DNA from: Brachypodium distachyon
Taxonomy: Eukaryota > Streptophyta > Magnoliopsida > Poales > Poaceae
NCBI RefSeq assembly: GCF_000005505.3
Contig: NC_016134.3
Coordinates: 40,920,150-40,984,149 of the forward strand
Direction of reading: 5' to 3'
DNA length: 64,000 bases
The translations under genes and the position numbers were made by a program. Below the pieces are notes generated by a model. That model ran no database searches. It was not told the origin of the DNA and saw only the letters and a program-made list of their open reading frames with translations. How positions within the stretch are numbered: the first letter of the stretch is position 1; each line of letters starts with the position of its first letter. This document shows, piece after piece, positions 22,613-35,220 of the stretch.

Positions 22613-23405
22613 CTGCAACACATAGATGGCATGGATGACAGGATCAGCTAAAAGCTGCACATTCTTGGTTGGAACAATGCGTTCAACATAACTACGACAC
22701 ATATATTACTATGGCAATGTATTTCTATATACCATAGCAATTTGCAGATAAGATTCCTCCAAAATACTATATAAAGCCAGGGAGATTGGAAGGCGCAATT
22801 AGATCAATTTTCTAACATGTCTGCCTGTACACATAGGAGATTGCTGGAACAGAACAATTTGTTCTCCTGAACATTAGAGCCACTTTAAAACATCATCCAA
22901 AAGTCGTAACTATGTTCTCACTAACTACGGGAAGGACATGAACAGAGATGAAATAGCGGCCGCTAAAAGCTTCCTCCTCCAAATTTCCAAAAAGCAACAC
23001 GAGAGCAAAGAGCAAGAAAAGTTACAACATAGAAAGGGGACCCCTAGGAAAAGGAGAGATAATTTTATTATTCTGGTTAAAATTGGTACTGGTACTCTGA
23101 ATCATCATCATCTGCTGCTCAATTGCATGCTCTACTACAATGTCGTCTTTCTTCTCTAACGCTAGACACTGGTTAGTAAGCTGGAGTAGTACTCGCTAAA
23201 CAAGGCCCGAATCGGCACTAACACAACACAGCCCGCCGCCCATGGCGGGAGTAATCAATTGTTCATCGGAGGGAAAGGAGAGGGAGTAGGAAAGAGGAGA
23301 ATGGAATTGGACGGGGGGAAAGGAGCCTAGGCTTTTTTTCTTCTTCTTTGGATTTGGATTGGATTTGACTTTTCTTGCGTGCAGTGGAGTGCTTTCTTGG
23401 TTTGG
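22613..23405. other. 3' flank of the TCP gene and spacer
   Basis: The right part is expected to hold the TCP 3' UTR (minus strand). The left part should have held the first UFL1 exons but none can be recognised. No other gene was seen. Confidence 0.5.
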
Positions 23406-24509
23406 CTACTCTTCTTCTGGGCTGGAGTCCGAGACCGGCTCCTCGTCGTCGTCGTCGTCTTCCTCCTCGGGGTGGTGGGCGCGGCGCTGCTGCTGCTCGT
23501 GCGACTCGGCGCCGGCGAGGTGCTGGTGGAACGAGCTGTTGCTGTTCTGGACCACGGTGGAGGCGGCCTGCTGCTGCTGGTGGAAGTCAGCAACGTTGAG
23601 CGCCGCGGCTGGGAACACGGCTCCCTGCGCGCCGGCGAGGTTGATGAGCTGCGGCGCGGACTGGAAGGCCCAGAACTGGGTGGGCTGGTTGCCCACGGCG
23701 GCACCGCCGCCGGCCACTGGCTGCGGGACCATCCACACCGCCGTGGCCTGCGGGATCATGTGGCCGCCGACGGCGGCCGCGGGGCTGCCGGAGGACGGCA
23801 CGGCGAAGACGGGGACGAGGCCCTGGTGGTGCCCGCTCATGGGGGCGAGGCCGCTGGCGACGGAAATCGCCGCGCCGCCTCCGCCGGCTGGACCTTGCAG
23901 GAGAGGGTCGGCGACGACGGAGTAATAGGCAGAGGGAGCCGCCACCGTGGGGAGCGTGACGCCGGGCGCCGCGCGCGTGGGCTGGAGCTTGCGGCGGCGC
24001 TTGGCGGAGGACTCCTCGCCGGCGCCGTCGACGACGGCCGGGTCGGCGGAGGAGGAGGAGGACTGGGTGGGGATGCGGAGCACGCCGTCGACGGTGGTGG
24101 CGATCGCCGGGACGGTACCGGTGCCCGTGGCGGCTACAATCGCGGGCTCCGACTGCTGCAGCAGCCACCGGATGGTCTCGCCGTCCGACTTGTGCCCTAG
24201 CTCCCGCGTGAGCTGGAAGATCCTGGCCGCGCACGCGGCCGGCATGCGGATCCGCCGCCCGCGGCCCTCCACCTTGGTGTGCCGGTCGCGGTTCCTCGGC
24301 GGCGGCTTCCGGACCATGGCCATCCCGCCGAAGAACTCCACCGGCTCCGGCTTCGGCACCATGAATCCCTGGTGCATCGGTACCATGGCCATGGCCCCCG
24401 CGCCCGCCGCCGCTGACCCCACGCCGTCTGCTCCCCCCACCTGCCCGCGCATCCGCTGCGCGGCCGTCTCTTCCTCCTGCCCCTGCCCCGGCCCCTGCGC
24501 TGCTTCCAT
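23406..24509 (-). CDS. Class I (PCF-type) TCP transcription factor, 367 aa
   Basis: A single-exon nuclear DNA-binding protein. The TCP domain spans residues about 74-132: the basic part is [20 protein letters not shown], followed by a helix-loop-helix with [19 protein letters not shown] and [20 protein letters not shown]. The basic region lacks the extra residues of class II (CIN/TB1), and [22 protein letters not shown] is typical of class I. Class I proteins bind GGNCCCAC and TGGGCC/T (site II) elements in growth and ribosome-related genes. A basic KRRRKLQP patch (about 175) may help nuclear import. The rest is low-complexity Ala, Gly, Gln and His, with an acidic tail ([20 protein letters not shown]). 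The ATG at 24509 is the first in frame; in-frame Met residues at 20 and 40 are alternatives. Many GC-rich shadow frames overlap. Confidence 0.95.
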   Translation of the reverse strand: MEAAQGPGQGQEEETAAQRMRGQVGGADGVGSAAAGAGAMAMVPMHQGFMVPKPEPVEFFGGMAMVRKPPPRNRDRHTKVEGRGRRIRMPAACAARIFQLTRELGHKSDGETIRWLLQQSEPAIVAATGTGTVPAIATTVDGVLRIPTQSSSSSADPAVVDGAGEESSAKRRRKLQPTRAAPGVTLPTVAAPSAYYSVVADPLLQGPAGGGGAAISVASGLAPMSGHHQGLVPVFAVPSSGSPAAAVGGHMIPQATAVWMVPQPVAGGGAAVGNQPTQFWAFQSAPQLINLAGAQGAVFPAAALNVADFHQQQQAASTVVQNSNSSFHQHLAGAESHEQQQRRAHHPEEEDDDDDEEPVSDSSPEEE

Positions 24510-25369
24510 GGAGCCGCGGCGATTGGATTGGCTCCGCGGCTCAAAAGATTTGCGTGTTTGCGGGAAGAGGAAGAAGATGGGTTGTGGGGCGAGTGAGTCT
24601 ACCCCGGCTTTTGCTTGGATTTATCGGGTGGTACTGGTGGTGTGTCACTTACTGTGGGGCCAGATGGTGCCGGGGGACCACCGCTCAACCCGCTGGTGGT
24701 GGGGGTCCATCTCTGACCTGTGCCCGGGCCCCGCCGCATTAATCTGCGCACCGGCGCGGATCCGACGGCCCGGGACGCGTTGTCGTTTCCTGTAACCTCC
24801 CTGACCCTCGGGCCCCTTCCGCATTGGCAGGGTCAAATACGGGAAGCGTTAAAGTTGATAATTAAAACCGCCATTAGGAGGCCCTGATTTTATTATTAGT
24901 GGCAATCTTAAGATTCGCGCCCGTGTGCGTGACTCGTGAAAGCGCACCTGCTCCGGACCCGGGCTGGGTGGGGGGGGCCCGGCCTAGCTGGATCAACACG
25001 AAACGTGGGGACCACCTACCCGTTATGCGGAGATCTGGGCCCATGTCTCCAGAGGCAGCATATTCGGGGATCCGCTGTGGCGACGAGGATTGCCTGTGCC
25101 TTCGCGGCTTTTCCAGGTCGGGAGGTCAATGGCTGGCTGCTAGTCACCGGAGCCATCTTCTTCTCCGTCTGCTTTAAGCTTTACCATTAGCGGAAACACC
25201 ATTCGGCACACCTGCTAAAAAAAGCAGCAGATTTGAAACAAGACACTTTCAACAGATGCGTACCCTGTGACGTTATATTTGGCCTTTTGTCTCGGGACTC
25301 CAAAACCGTTTTTGTTTCCTGAGATTTTTTTTGAGAGAAATTTTTTCCTGATATTATAAGGCTTCTGGC
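24510..25369. other. Upstream region of the TCP gene
   Basis: GC-rich near the gene, with TGGGCC-type motifs (for example TGGGCCC near 25037) but no clear TATA box next to the start. No gene was seen. Confidence 0.45.
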
Positions 25370-25607
25370 CTGCTTTGCGTCGCAAGGCCCGCCAGTGCTT
25401 GCACCGGCCTGCTCTGCGAACAGGCGTGCTGAACTGCTGATACGGCCTGGCATGTGCAGCCTAGCGATTTCCTCCGAGAAGGCCATATCGCCGTGCGGAA
25501 TTAGAAGAGCGGTTTGATATGATGGCTAGGCCGCACGAGATTATGAACGGGGTGCAGCCATGAAGGCCTGTAGCTTTTCTACATGGGCCAGATGTACAAT
25601 AGACCCA
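25370..25607. repeat. Dispersed repeat, copy 2
   Basis: The partner of 17421-17678, in the same orientation about 8 kb away. It lacks the internal duplication of copy 1. Several small indels separate the copies. Confidence 0.75.
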
Positions 25608-28600
25608 TGTAAATATTGTCAGTCTTGTCCAGCACTTGACGGCCCGTTGTTGTTTTTTACCAGTCTTGACGGCCCGTTGTTTGTTGCAAATAGGCGCAAG
25701 TTCTTTCCACGTCCAAGGCATGTTTTTGCGGAGTACACCCTCGGCACTTGGGCCCGCCTATACTAAGACACTATGATATTTGGGCCATCATATCCTACGT
25801 TTTGCTGTTTATCGCCACCTACCATGGAAATTGGGTCAACCAACGAGCCTTCCCTCTTTTTTTCGCTCTTCTACTTTTATTTACTTTTCTATTTTTAATT
25901 TCATTGATATTTTATTTTTCAAATAAAATGTATACTATCGACTGATAATTACAAAGCGATAGATGCTTTTTTTAGAAGCACATGAATACTCATGTGCCGT
26001 AAGAACAAATTCCATATTATTTTTGCAGCAGTGGAGAAATTGTTACAACTGGGTGAAACATTTCGATGATGCGCATGTACATTTTTTGGACCATGGGGAA
26101 AACTTACACAATTCTTTTGCACACGTGAAAAAATTATTACAGTGTGATGAACCTTTCTTGGCACCACGGGAACAAGTTTCACTTTTTATTACGATGTGGT
26201 GAACATATTTTGGACTGTCAAAACAGATTCCATTGACCATTGAAATAATTATTCTGAGTTTTCTATGATATTGGAACCGTTTTATTTTCTTGAAGGCACA
26301 AATTAAAAATTTGAAAAATGTTTGTATATGTCCGGCATTAAGAAAATTGGTGAAAAAAATAACACTCTATACTTTCATTTGCAAATAAAAATTGTAAATA
26401 CACTCGGCACTTTCATTGGCAAAAATAACACTCAATACTCAATACGATAGCTCAAGTAAAAAAATAACTGAATATAGGAATGTGCCCTAATGCTAAATAT
26501 TTGAAGACTCCGCGGGTGGGCTGCGGGCCTGCAGCCCATATGCGACGTTGCTCATACTCGTCCCTGCCGTGCCATTGCCATATGTTTTGGCGTCCCACTT
26601 CTGCGTCGAGTTTGAACGAGGTTAATTGGGCACCATATCTGTGCCCGGCGAAGTTGAGCCAAAACACAGCCGTTAGACACAGCCGTTAAACAAACCAGCA
26701 CGTAGTACGATCGATACTAAACAGCAGATCCAAGAGAACCACTCCGGCCTAGCTAGCACTCCATCCCCCACTTCTTAAAACAAACCAGCACGTACTTACG
26801 CTGACTCGCTGACAGGCAGCTAACCTGTACGCAGCACCACGTCGCATCCCGTCGGCAATGCGGATCTCCGTATCCCGGACCGGCTTCACTATTTTCCCGA
26901 CCGCAAGTCTCTCGTGCCGTGACGAGCGACCCTCGCAGCTCGGCATGCATCTGCTCATGTGACATGTCATGCGGAGCCCTGTAGTACTGTGCACAAAAGC
27001 GGTTTCTTCCCGCAGATCGCCTTGGGTAATCAAGAGAGCAGAGCCTACGGCAAAAGGTTCAGCGATACGGCACAGTACAACCCTGCAACCACTACCGCTG
27101 ATCGATCTCCACCACTCCACCAGCTGTTGGTCCTCCAGTGATTCGGTGGCTTATCATGTGGCTTGTTCCCCTCGCCCGTCTCTCCCCCCGGCTAGCTTAA
27201 ATCGTCGGTACCGGATCGAGCAGTACGAAACATACTAGTACAGCGTAGTACGTCCACTGCCATTAGCGGTGGGCGGCGCACTTGTCGGACGCGCCGCTCG
27301 CTCAGGTGAGGTGATCGACTACAGGAAAAAGCCCGGGCGGCCTGTCGCGTCCTGTCCTCCCATGCCCGTCTCAGCTCTGTCCGTCCTACGTGCGTAGCGT
27401 AACACTGCGCGATAGTGTCATTTGAAGGCGGTAGCGCCTACGTATTTATGGGCTCGTCTCTTTCGGTTGGTCATGTGGGAGCAGAGCCCGAGCGTCAACC
27501 TCCGGTGGTGTACATCGATCTAGTGGACGGTTGGTTGGGAGCAGAGCTGGAATTCTACTTCAGTTTTTGATATTTTTAGTAATTTCAAAAGCATTTTTCA
27601 TGTTACACGTGAAACCGAGAAGCACCGTGGATGATCGATCGGCGATGGAATCTGCCGAGACCGTAGCTCGCACGTACTCCATGTGATTTTCTAGGCGCGA
27701 CAACTCCATGTGATTTTCCAGGGGCGACGGAAAGAGGAGAATATATAGGGCCGTGGTCGATCCCAAACGTGCCATATCAACTTGGTGTGTCACATGCGTC
27801 GCGCGGGTCGAATTTTCTTTTTGATAGCACAGTGCACGTGCTGATCGAGATACTATACCACGTAAAAGTCCTTGCTGCTATGGAAATTCTTCGTCGTCGG
27901 AATTAACCGCGATGTAAAATGAAGCAATCTTCAATACAGGTACGAGTGTATTTCACCGCTGACAATGACTGCTCGGCTGTTTTTGCATGCAGGGACAAAA
28001 CGGAAAGAACAATAGGCAATTAGGTATGGATCGCCGGATCGGAAGATCGGTCGAGGCAGCGGAAACGTAGGCCGGGATTTCTTGCCCTCCGCCGCCAGAG
28101 CACGAAACGACGGCGTATATGTGTATGCACTTGCACGGGCCCTGAACCTTCCATAAAGTCGACTTCGATCGACCTCATCATTGCCCACATTTGACAACTA
28201 ATCCCCCCTCTCTTTCCGTGCCCACTCACACTCCCCACGCCCCTTCGGTCCTTCCCCGCCTCAAGGAAGGCATCTCTCCCTGCAACTCTCTTGTGCTGCC
28301 GATATTCTAGACGCCCATTGGGAGCTCTATCTTGTCCAAGCCAAAGCAACCATCGATCTCTCCATCTGTCCAGATGATGAGCTCTTGATGTTGCTGCTGC
28401 TGCTGCTGCTGCCGCCCTGTTCTCGCCGGCCACTTGCATTACTCTATGGCACGCAACGACCTGTAGCTTGATAGCTGCAGCTGCAGGCAATGGCTGGCCT
28501 TGTTTAGCATGGGCGCAGGGCATCCATTGGGACCGGAAAGCGTGCACCGCTTTAGGACTGTCTGAGACTGTCTCCAAGACTCGAACTTGTGGTCTCCTCT

Positions 28601-30231
28601 TCCTCCACGCGGGTGAAACAAACGGACCGATCAGATACATTCAAGACTGTCAGTGTGTCACAGACTCCCAAGTGATCAACAGAGGATGCAGTGCGGGATT
28701 AGCCGCGTACTACTACGTGGTAGGAGTCGCTGGTAGTGGCGCTGTTACGAGTAGCAGCATGATGCCAGCTTGTGACTGAGCTTGTCGTTGAGCCGCTCTC
28801 CTCGTAGTACTCCAGAAGGAATGCCTACTTCGATGGATAAGGCTGGAGGAAAGGGAAGGAGACTCTGCAGCAACTGTGACAACAAGCGACAGGGATGAAA
28901 AGCTGGAGAAAATGTAATGCGTTTGCTTCTTCTTCTTTTTTTTTCTAGAATACATCGGGACCTCCGGTGAATGTATCCAGTGGCGGAGCAAAGAAGAATG
29001 GTGCTAAAATGAATTAGTGGTGCTATATTTGGGGGTATTTCATTCTTATGGCTTAGATAGCTAATAGTTGTTCTTTTAAACATCCTGGCATGAGTGCTGC
29101 TACAGCACGGGTAGCATCACCCCTAGATCCTTCTGGTCATTTAAAGAAAAAAATACCAGATTATTAAGTTGCATTAGCCGGTATCTCTCCACGGCAAATC
29201 ACCACTCACTTAGGACCGATGTACTTTAGAGTGTGTGTTTTTTTGGCTCTTGGGAATTTTAAAAATGATAAAATGGGAAATATCTCACTCACACGTGCTA
29301 GAATACACTACAATCCGGCCAAGAATCGTGACAATATATTCTTAATCAAATTTGCACAAAAAAAGATAAAATATGATGATTTAAAAATTGGTTTTGCTAT
29401 TGAGAAGTCGCATGTTTTTAGTTTGAAATCAGTCGACGTGTTTGGCTGTGAGATCTTAATCCAAAGATAGCACGTGAGAGATATGACAGAGTGGAGATGA
29501 CCCTTAGATCTTAATTCAACGACTCGTCAATTGAGATTTAACCTTCTTTGCTTAAAATGCAAGCGAGTGATAAACAGATACACCCTTTAAAAATACCAAC
29601 AAACAATAGCAACACTATTTCCAATATCAATCATTACTTTTCTTTCTATGCTAGTTGTACTAAATCTGTGACAAGTAATATTGTCAGAGGGAGTATGTAT
29701 GTTTCCATGAAAAATTGCAGATTGACGGTGTTTCCAGCCTATGGCCGTGAGGATAATTTTGAATTTTTCAAACTTACAAATGCATTCTTATTTGATTTAA
29801 AAGTAACTAATGAAGCTCGGAGCCAAAATCAATCTATAATATCTATAAAGTTGATCCCCACTAAATCTCATTTAATGTTTGCAAGCTCAACATGCAACGA
29901 GTCCACGTCACCATCCACATCCACACTAAGGTGCATTTAATATTTGCAAGATACACATCACCATGCGTCTCACCATCCACATAATACAAAATCACAAGCA
30001 ATTCATTTTAGTGGCACCTACTGTAATTCTTTTTTTTAGCACCCAAGACTTTTCACCTAAAAATTTCATCAATCACCCATATTTTTCTAAGAACCGCAAA
30101 TATTCAGGTTCCCATGTATTCTTCTTTTTTTTCTTACTAAATGGTTAGTGTTCATATACATAAAAATGCTTCTATTATTTTGCTGCAATATGTTTTGTAT
30201 GATAAAGCCGTTTGGTTTTACAATAATCATA
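25608..30231. other. Gene-poor stretch
   Basis: No supported gene. Around 26040-26220 there is a degenerate pattern of alternating motifs (GGTGAAACATTT, GATGAACCTTTC, GGTGAACATATTTT). A short CTG run lies at about 28388. Around 29860-29985 two copies of a CATTTAATNTTTGCAAG...CACCATCCACAT unit follow each other. The open frame at 29548-29940 matches nothing I know. Confidence 0.5.
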
Positions 30232-30304
30232 CTCCCTCTGTGCCAAAATAAGTGACGTGGATTTGTATAAATTATACAAATTATACAAATCCACGTCAGC
30301 AAAT
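30232..30304. mobile_element. Truncated Stowaway-like MITE
   Basis: The left terminus CTCCCTCTGTGCCAAAATA follows TA. Perfect 18-bp inverted arms follow (TGACGTGGATTTGTATAA at 30253-30270 and its complement at 30281-30298). The right terminus is missing. Confidence 0.75.
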
Positions 30305-31326
30305 AGAGTTTTCACCTGGTTGACTATAAATCCCGAAAGACAAGTTTGCTCGATCAGGTGGAGAGCATGTGAGAGATACCAACGTGACATTTCCAAGCTA
30401 GCTTGTCCATATTATTTGGTCTCGTACCCTATCTTGGCTAGGCAAGCTCAACTAACAACTACAGAGATGGTAGGTGGTGTAGCCAAATACAGAGCGATCG
30501 AACCAAACGAGGTATATTTCGAACCAAATCCAGACGAATTGTTTAGGTGGTATACCAAAGAAAACAGAGGTAATCCGATTTTCATCATCACTAACGCGAA
30601 CCACCCCTTGGTCGAGTTGGTAAGAGGGTGGCTGCGAGCCCAAGATGTGGCGTGCCTACCAACTTAATCGAACCTTCCAACCCGGGCGACCAGACGCAAC
30701 GAATACGCGGTTGGTTCCTGCCACTACCAGAGGCCAAGAGAGTGTCAAGCGCGTCCAGGCACGAACCACACTGTCACCCAAGCCTTGGCTGCCTTGCCTG
30801 GACCCAACTTCCGCCCTGTGCCACACGCGCCGGTGCCCAGCAATAATTCGTGCTCGGTGCCCACAGAACACAAGCCCCTCCCAAATCAATCAACGATGAT
30901 GCATTTGGATTCCTCCACGGCAGAAAATCTCACTCCGATCCCTCCCAAAACAGTACTGGCATGCCACCACCGAGATATGCAACGGGAATCAAGCAATCAA
31001 TCATAGAGAAATCGATTAATGTATGAATCACATATACATGCTATTTTTTTTTATATATATTGCCACGGAAAAACTCTTCACCACACTTATTTGCTATGAC
31101 CCCGCACGCACGACGGGCGAACTGAACTGACTGAATGGATGAACACGCTCGATCCGCCAATTCATCTTCTGTCGATATACACTCGATCCGGAGAAAATAA
31201 GAGGGAAGGAAAAAAAAAAGGAAAGAATAAACAGAAGAAGGAAACAATGGCACTAACGACCGGAGGAGATCGATCGATGGGAGGTAGCTGGTGTGTACCA
31301 TCACGGAGCTGAGCTGAGCCTGCTGT
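30305..31326. other. Spacer and 3' flank of the BAG gene
   Basis: A 136-codon open frame at 30257-30667 runs through here but starts inside a MITE and matches no family I recognise, so it is not called. The right end should hold the BAG 3' UTR. Confidence 0.5.
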
Positions 31327-32680
31327 CTAGAAGAGCTCCCAGTCGAACCGCGGGATGGGCGACGCGGCGGCGGTGGTCGCGGATGGCATGGTGGTTGTCG
31401 CCGTGGCCGAGGACGTCGACGGCATTGACGACAGCAGGTCGAACGACTCCCAGTTCGCCGTGGGTGCCTTGCCGTTGGCCGGCGCAGGCTGCTGCTGCTT
31501 GAACTGCCGCCGCTGCGACACGGGCGGCGGCCGCGGCGGGAGGTGCAGCGCCCGGTCCTTGGCGTTGCCGTTGCCGTTGGCTTTGGGCGCCGCCGCCGCG
31601 GTGTTGTTCTTGGCGCGGATGGCGTCCAGCGTCTCCACGTACTTCTGCACCCGCTTCTCCTGCATCGTTCGTCAGACAGAGTAGCAGCAGGGGATTCAGC
31701 TCCACGGACTCTCTCGTCAACGGGATGGGCGAAAGCGAGGAATTTAATCTGGCGTGCGTGAAACGTTGCTGACCTGCATTCGCCGCTGTGCCTTGACATC
31801 GCCGTCGGCGGCGATGGCGTCCAGCTTGACCAGCTCGGTCATCAGCGCCTCGGTGAGGGCCACCACATCGGCCTCCGCCACCTTCCCGCCCTTGCCCACG
31901 ATGCTCTGCAGCGCCGACACCTGCACCCAAATTCGATCAACAGAGTTGAGCACCCAACTCGATCGAGATCGATGAGACGAGACGGAGCAGCTGCAGTCCA
32001 AACTCCAAAGTAATTAAAGAACACAGCGAGAATCGTCGGCGTAAGGTACCTTGGTTGCGAGCTTGTCGACGTCGAGGCTGATGCGGGAGATGGACTTGGC
32101 GGCGCGCTCGGCCTTTTCGGTGCGGCGCTGCTCGAGGAGGCGCTTGGCCTGCGCGGCCGGGTCCTCGAGGAGCACCATCTTGGAGCGGTCCTTGACGCCG
32201 GACATGTCCAGGAACGCCTTGGAGTCCCTCTCCTTGTCCTTGTAAACCACCTTCTGGTCCTCGGGGTGCAGCCCCGTCTTGGTCGACATCATCTTCTTCA
32301 GCTCGCCTGCATCGCGAATTCACTCACTCAAAATCAGCTGCTAGCTCAGCTCGAAAGTCAAAACTCAAAAAACCACGCACAGAAATCGAACAGCGCCAGC
32401 CCTGCAGGGTTGCATTACCGAAGGAGGCCTGGGAGTTGATGTAGATCTCGTGGTAGACGCCGTTGAACTTGACCTTGATGCGGATGGTGGGGACGGGCGC
32501 GGCGGGGGCGTCAGAGTCCGGGCTCCGCTTCTGCACCAGCATGCCGCCCGGCCGCACCTCCCACTCGTCCTCCTTCACGGCCTCCTTCGCCGCCGCCGCC
32601 GCCGACGAGGCCAGGGGAGGAGGAGGAGAGCTCTCCTTCATGGCGTCCAAGAATGTACCTTTGGCCTTGGCGCGCATCAT
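31327..32680 (-). CDS. BAG-domain co-chaperone with ubiquitin-like domain (BAG1-4 type), 332 aa
   Basis: Four exons: 32680-32419, 32306-32050, 31920-31774 and 31659-31327. All introns are GT-AG and the joins keep frame. The protein starts MMRAKAKG, like Arabidopsis BAG1 (MMRMRSK). It has the plant signature EWEVRPGGMLVQKR, a ubiquitin-like domain (about 65-135: IRIKVKFNGVYHEIYINSQASFG, then DKERDSKAFLDMSGVKDRSKM) and a BAG domain (about 145-225: KSISRISLDVDKLATKVSAL ... LDAIAADGDVKAQRRMQEKR). The tail ends FDWELF, as in the family. BAG proteins bind the ATPase domain of Hsp70 and regulate stress and cell-death responses; the ubiquitin-like domain may link to the proteasome. The frame is open upstream of Met1, but the MM start agrees with homologues. 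Confidence 0.95.
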
Positions 32681-33112
32681 CTTCTCATGGTACGTATATG
32701 CACCACCCCGCGCGCGCCGCACACCAAGAGAATCAGAACCAAACGACTCTCTGCACTCTCGGCAACAAAGAGGAAGAAAAACTATCTCCCCTTCCCTCAG
32801 AAATCTCTCCTTGACCGGCGTGTGGATGCTTCTGCCGCTGCCGCTGCAAGAAGAGGCAAATTTGTCGGCGCTGGATCCGGGCAAGACCAGATACGATCTT
32901 GGCTGCGGTGCAGGTGCCCCCTGGCCTCAATTGGGGAAATCAATCAGGATCAGGGGGGGAGAGAGAGGGGCAAGGAGGCAGAGAGGTAGGTGGGGAGTAG
33001 GCGGTAGGAGAGGTGGGGAAGAAAGAGAAAGGAAATGAGAGAAGAGAAGAAGAAGCAGAAGAAAAAAGAACAGAGGGTGCTATAGCTACAACCCAGGGAC
33101 AGGGCAGCCGAA

Positions 33113-33120
33113 TATTTATA
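33113..33120 (-). promoter_or_regulatory. Candidate TATA box of the BAG gene
   Basis: TATAAATA on the minus strand, about 435 bp upstream of the BAG start codon. The distance implies a long, CT-rich 5' leader (about 32681-33085), which is seen as a GA-rich stretch on the plus strand. Confidence 0.5.
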
Positions 33121-34886
33121 CTGATAAACAAGGTATGCGAGTGAGTGGAGTGACAGCATGTGGATCCCTGGAGTAACAAACAGGGCAAGTAAACATCCGC
33201 CGATCCAGCTGACGGCCGACGCGCGCGGTGGGCGTGGACTGGACGTGGTGGGAATAAATCCCCGCCAAAAGGCCATCATCAGCCATTCGGCAGCAGCGGT
33301 TTCTCTTCCCTTTCTCTTTCTCGGCCACGCACGCCATGGGCATGAGGGGAAACGGAACGAGAAGCCCGCCCGCCCGCACGCACGCACGCCCTCTATACGT
33401 TTCGCCCTGCTGTTTCCGTGGGCCGCTCTCGCTGTGTTTCGTGTCGTGCACTAGTTAGTGCCTTGCGTTGCGAACCCGGCCAACCGCTTGGGACGGAAGA
33501 GGGAAAAGGAGACGGCGGCGCCCAAGGGCGATCTTGGGAGGCTTGGGCGAGACGACTTGACGTTGTTGGCGGGTGCCGGCCTTCGCCTCCAAGCAACCGT
33601 CGCGTCTCGGCCAAATTTGCCACTTACAACATCCGGACGTGCGTGGCCATCAGCACCAACCTTTACCCAGCGCATGCAGAGGCATGCCTTTCTTCTGTTC
33701 TTTTTCCCCTTCCACCCAGGTCGGTCAGGTAGGTCGACCTTCACGTACGCTGGGAAGCAAAGGCGGTGGCTTTGTCTCGACGTGTTGCCGGGAGTAATAA
33801 TTGGAGAAGCGACAGCGCCTCGCAAGTCTTGCCGGGAGTAATAACTGCCGAAGTGACGCGCGGGGAAACCTTAGCATACCACACGGGGATTAAATTCTAC
33901 CAGCAGCGTATCTCATGCTCTTCGTCACCATAGATCACTCAAACAATTCGTTGACATGTCAGTTTACTCCGTATATAAATAATGTAAATGTAAACAATAT
34001 GAAGTAGGCCTATTTGGTAGCATGACACGCGGCAGAGCGAGTACTTTGTAGTACTTGGTGGAGTATGCTTTGGTAGTAGCTACCACCACTAAACGCTGTG
34101 GCCTGAGCGGAGCCCTATGTGGCAACATCTCCGTTTCCCCAATGAGGCGAAGCTGCGGCACGGCCAAGGGAAATGGGGGCAGCACACGCATGCCGTTCAT
34201 GATGATATCTTCCATTCCACCGTCCCGATCGACTGGTCAGCGTGCGCAGGGTTACCGTACCGTACTGTACTTGGACTTGGTCAAGCGAGCAAACAGCGTG
34301 ATCGATCACTCGAGCAGTCGCGCTGTAAAAAACCGACATTCTTGCTCCAGAACTCAACCGAGAGCCCCGGTTCACAGTTCATTTCACTATTCTGTACATT
34401 GACCGACCCACGCGGAAGCGGAAGAGAAAAGGGGAAAAGGAACCGGGGGAAGAACAGTTCGAAGCCACCAAAAGGTTTCCGGGGGAGGAGGGCTCCACGC
34501 CGTTCGGGCCAACGGCGTCATCAGCACGCACGATGCGGCCCGCGAAGACAGCTCAAGCCGACAGGACGATCCATGCGCAAGGGTCCCACCTGTCACTGAG
34601 AACGTAGACGTCCACCGCTCGTCAGGGGTAGTACTGGACCGGGCCGGGGAAGCCTGCACCGACAGCGCCCGTACGTCCACGCGCCGGTGCTTCATCCGTC
34701 CACGTCGGCGCCCACCAGGCTACGTGATCGGACAGCGACCGTGTAACCTACGAAGGCGAACTCTGGACTCCGGTGGGCCCTCGCACGCCGGCGACGCGGC
34801 ACCCACCACTCTCGATCTCTTCTCGTCCCAGAATTATATTACATCCACCGGAGTAGCTACGGCTGCAAACGGGCAACGGTAACATA
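33121..34886. other. BAG promoter side and spacer
   Basis: GC-rich with several spurious open frames on both strands. A GCCC/GCAC simple repeat lies near 33368-33388. No gene was supported. Confidence 0.5.
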
Positions 34887-35220
34887 GGGCACGTACAATG
34901 GTTGATAAGACTGTCTTATCTTAAGTGTGACACGTCAATTAGAAAAAACAATAAAACATGTTGTATAATGGATATCTTTTATTGTTATATCTTAAAATTA
35001 ATTCTTAGATGAATAAAATTAAGTAAATAAATGCTAAGAAAAGGCAAAATCTAATACAATGAGAAATTTGACTTATCTTTGCTTTATCATTCTTGTGAAG
35101 AGATCATCTCTTAATTAAGAGAAGGCTTGACTTTTCTTCATTTCTCTCTCTTTCACGTCAGATTTTATCCTATGTGACATCGTTAAGAAAAAGCTGACAT
35201 CACTCCATTGTACACGGCCC
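34887..35220. mobile_element. MITE with GTACAATGG termini, 334 bp
   Basis: The left end GGGCACGTACAATGG and the right end, in reverse complement, GGGCCGTGTACAATGG form short terminal inverted repeats around an AT-rich, non-coding interior. No clear target duplication, so the superfamily is open. Confidence 0.65.

Noticed and set aside
22622..22690. Extension of the first UFL1 exon upstream of 22612 (a readable frame ending VIHAIYVLQ)
   Set aside because: It does not match UFL1, and TTGCAG immediately before the DHLKHE block is a good acceptor site, so this is intron or unrelated DNA.
23379..24795. Long frames antisense or out of frame to the TCP gene
   Set aside because: Low-complexity shadows of GC-rich coding sequence; the TCP domain exists only in the minus frame at 23406-24509.
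28300..29000. Possible microRNA precursor
   Set aside because: I compared the gene-poor regions with conserved plant microRNAs I know (for example miR156, 160, 164, 166, 167, 172, 319, 393-399, 528) and found no match on either strand.
30257..30667. 136-codon frame
   Set aside because: It starts within the truncated Stowaway element and matches no protein family I know; no splice or promoter context supports it.
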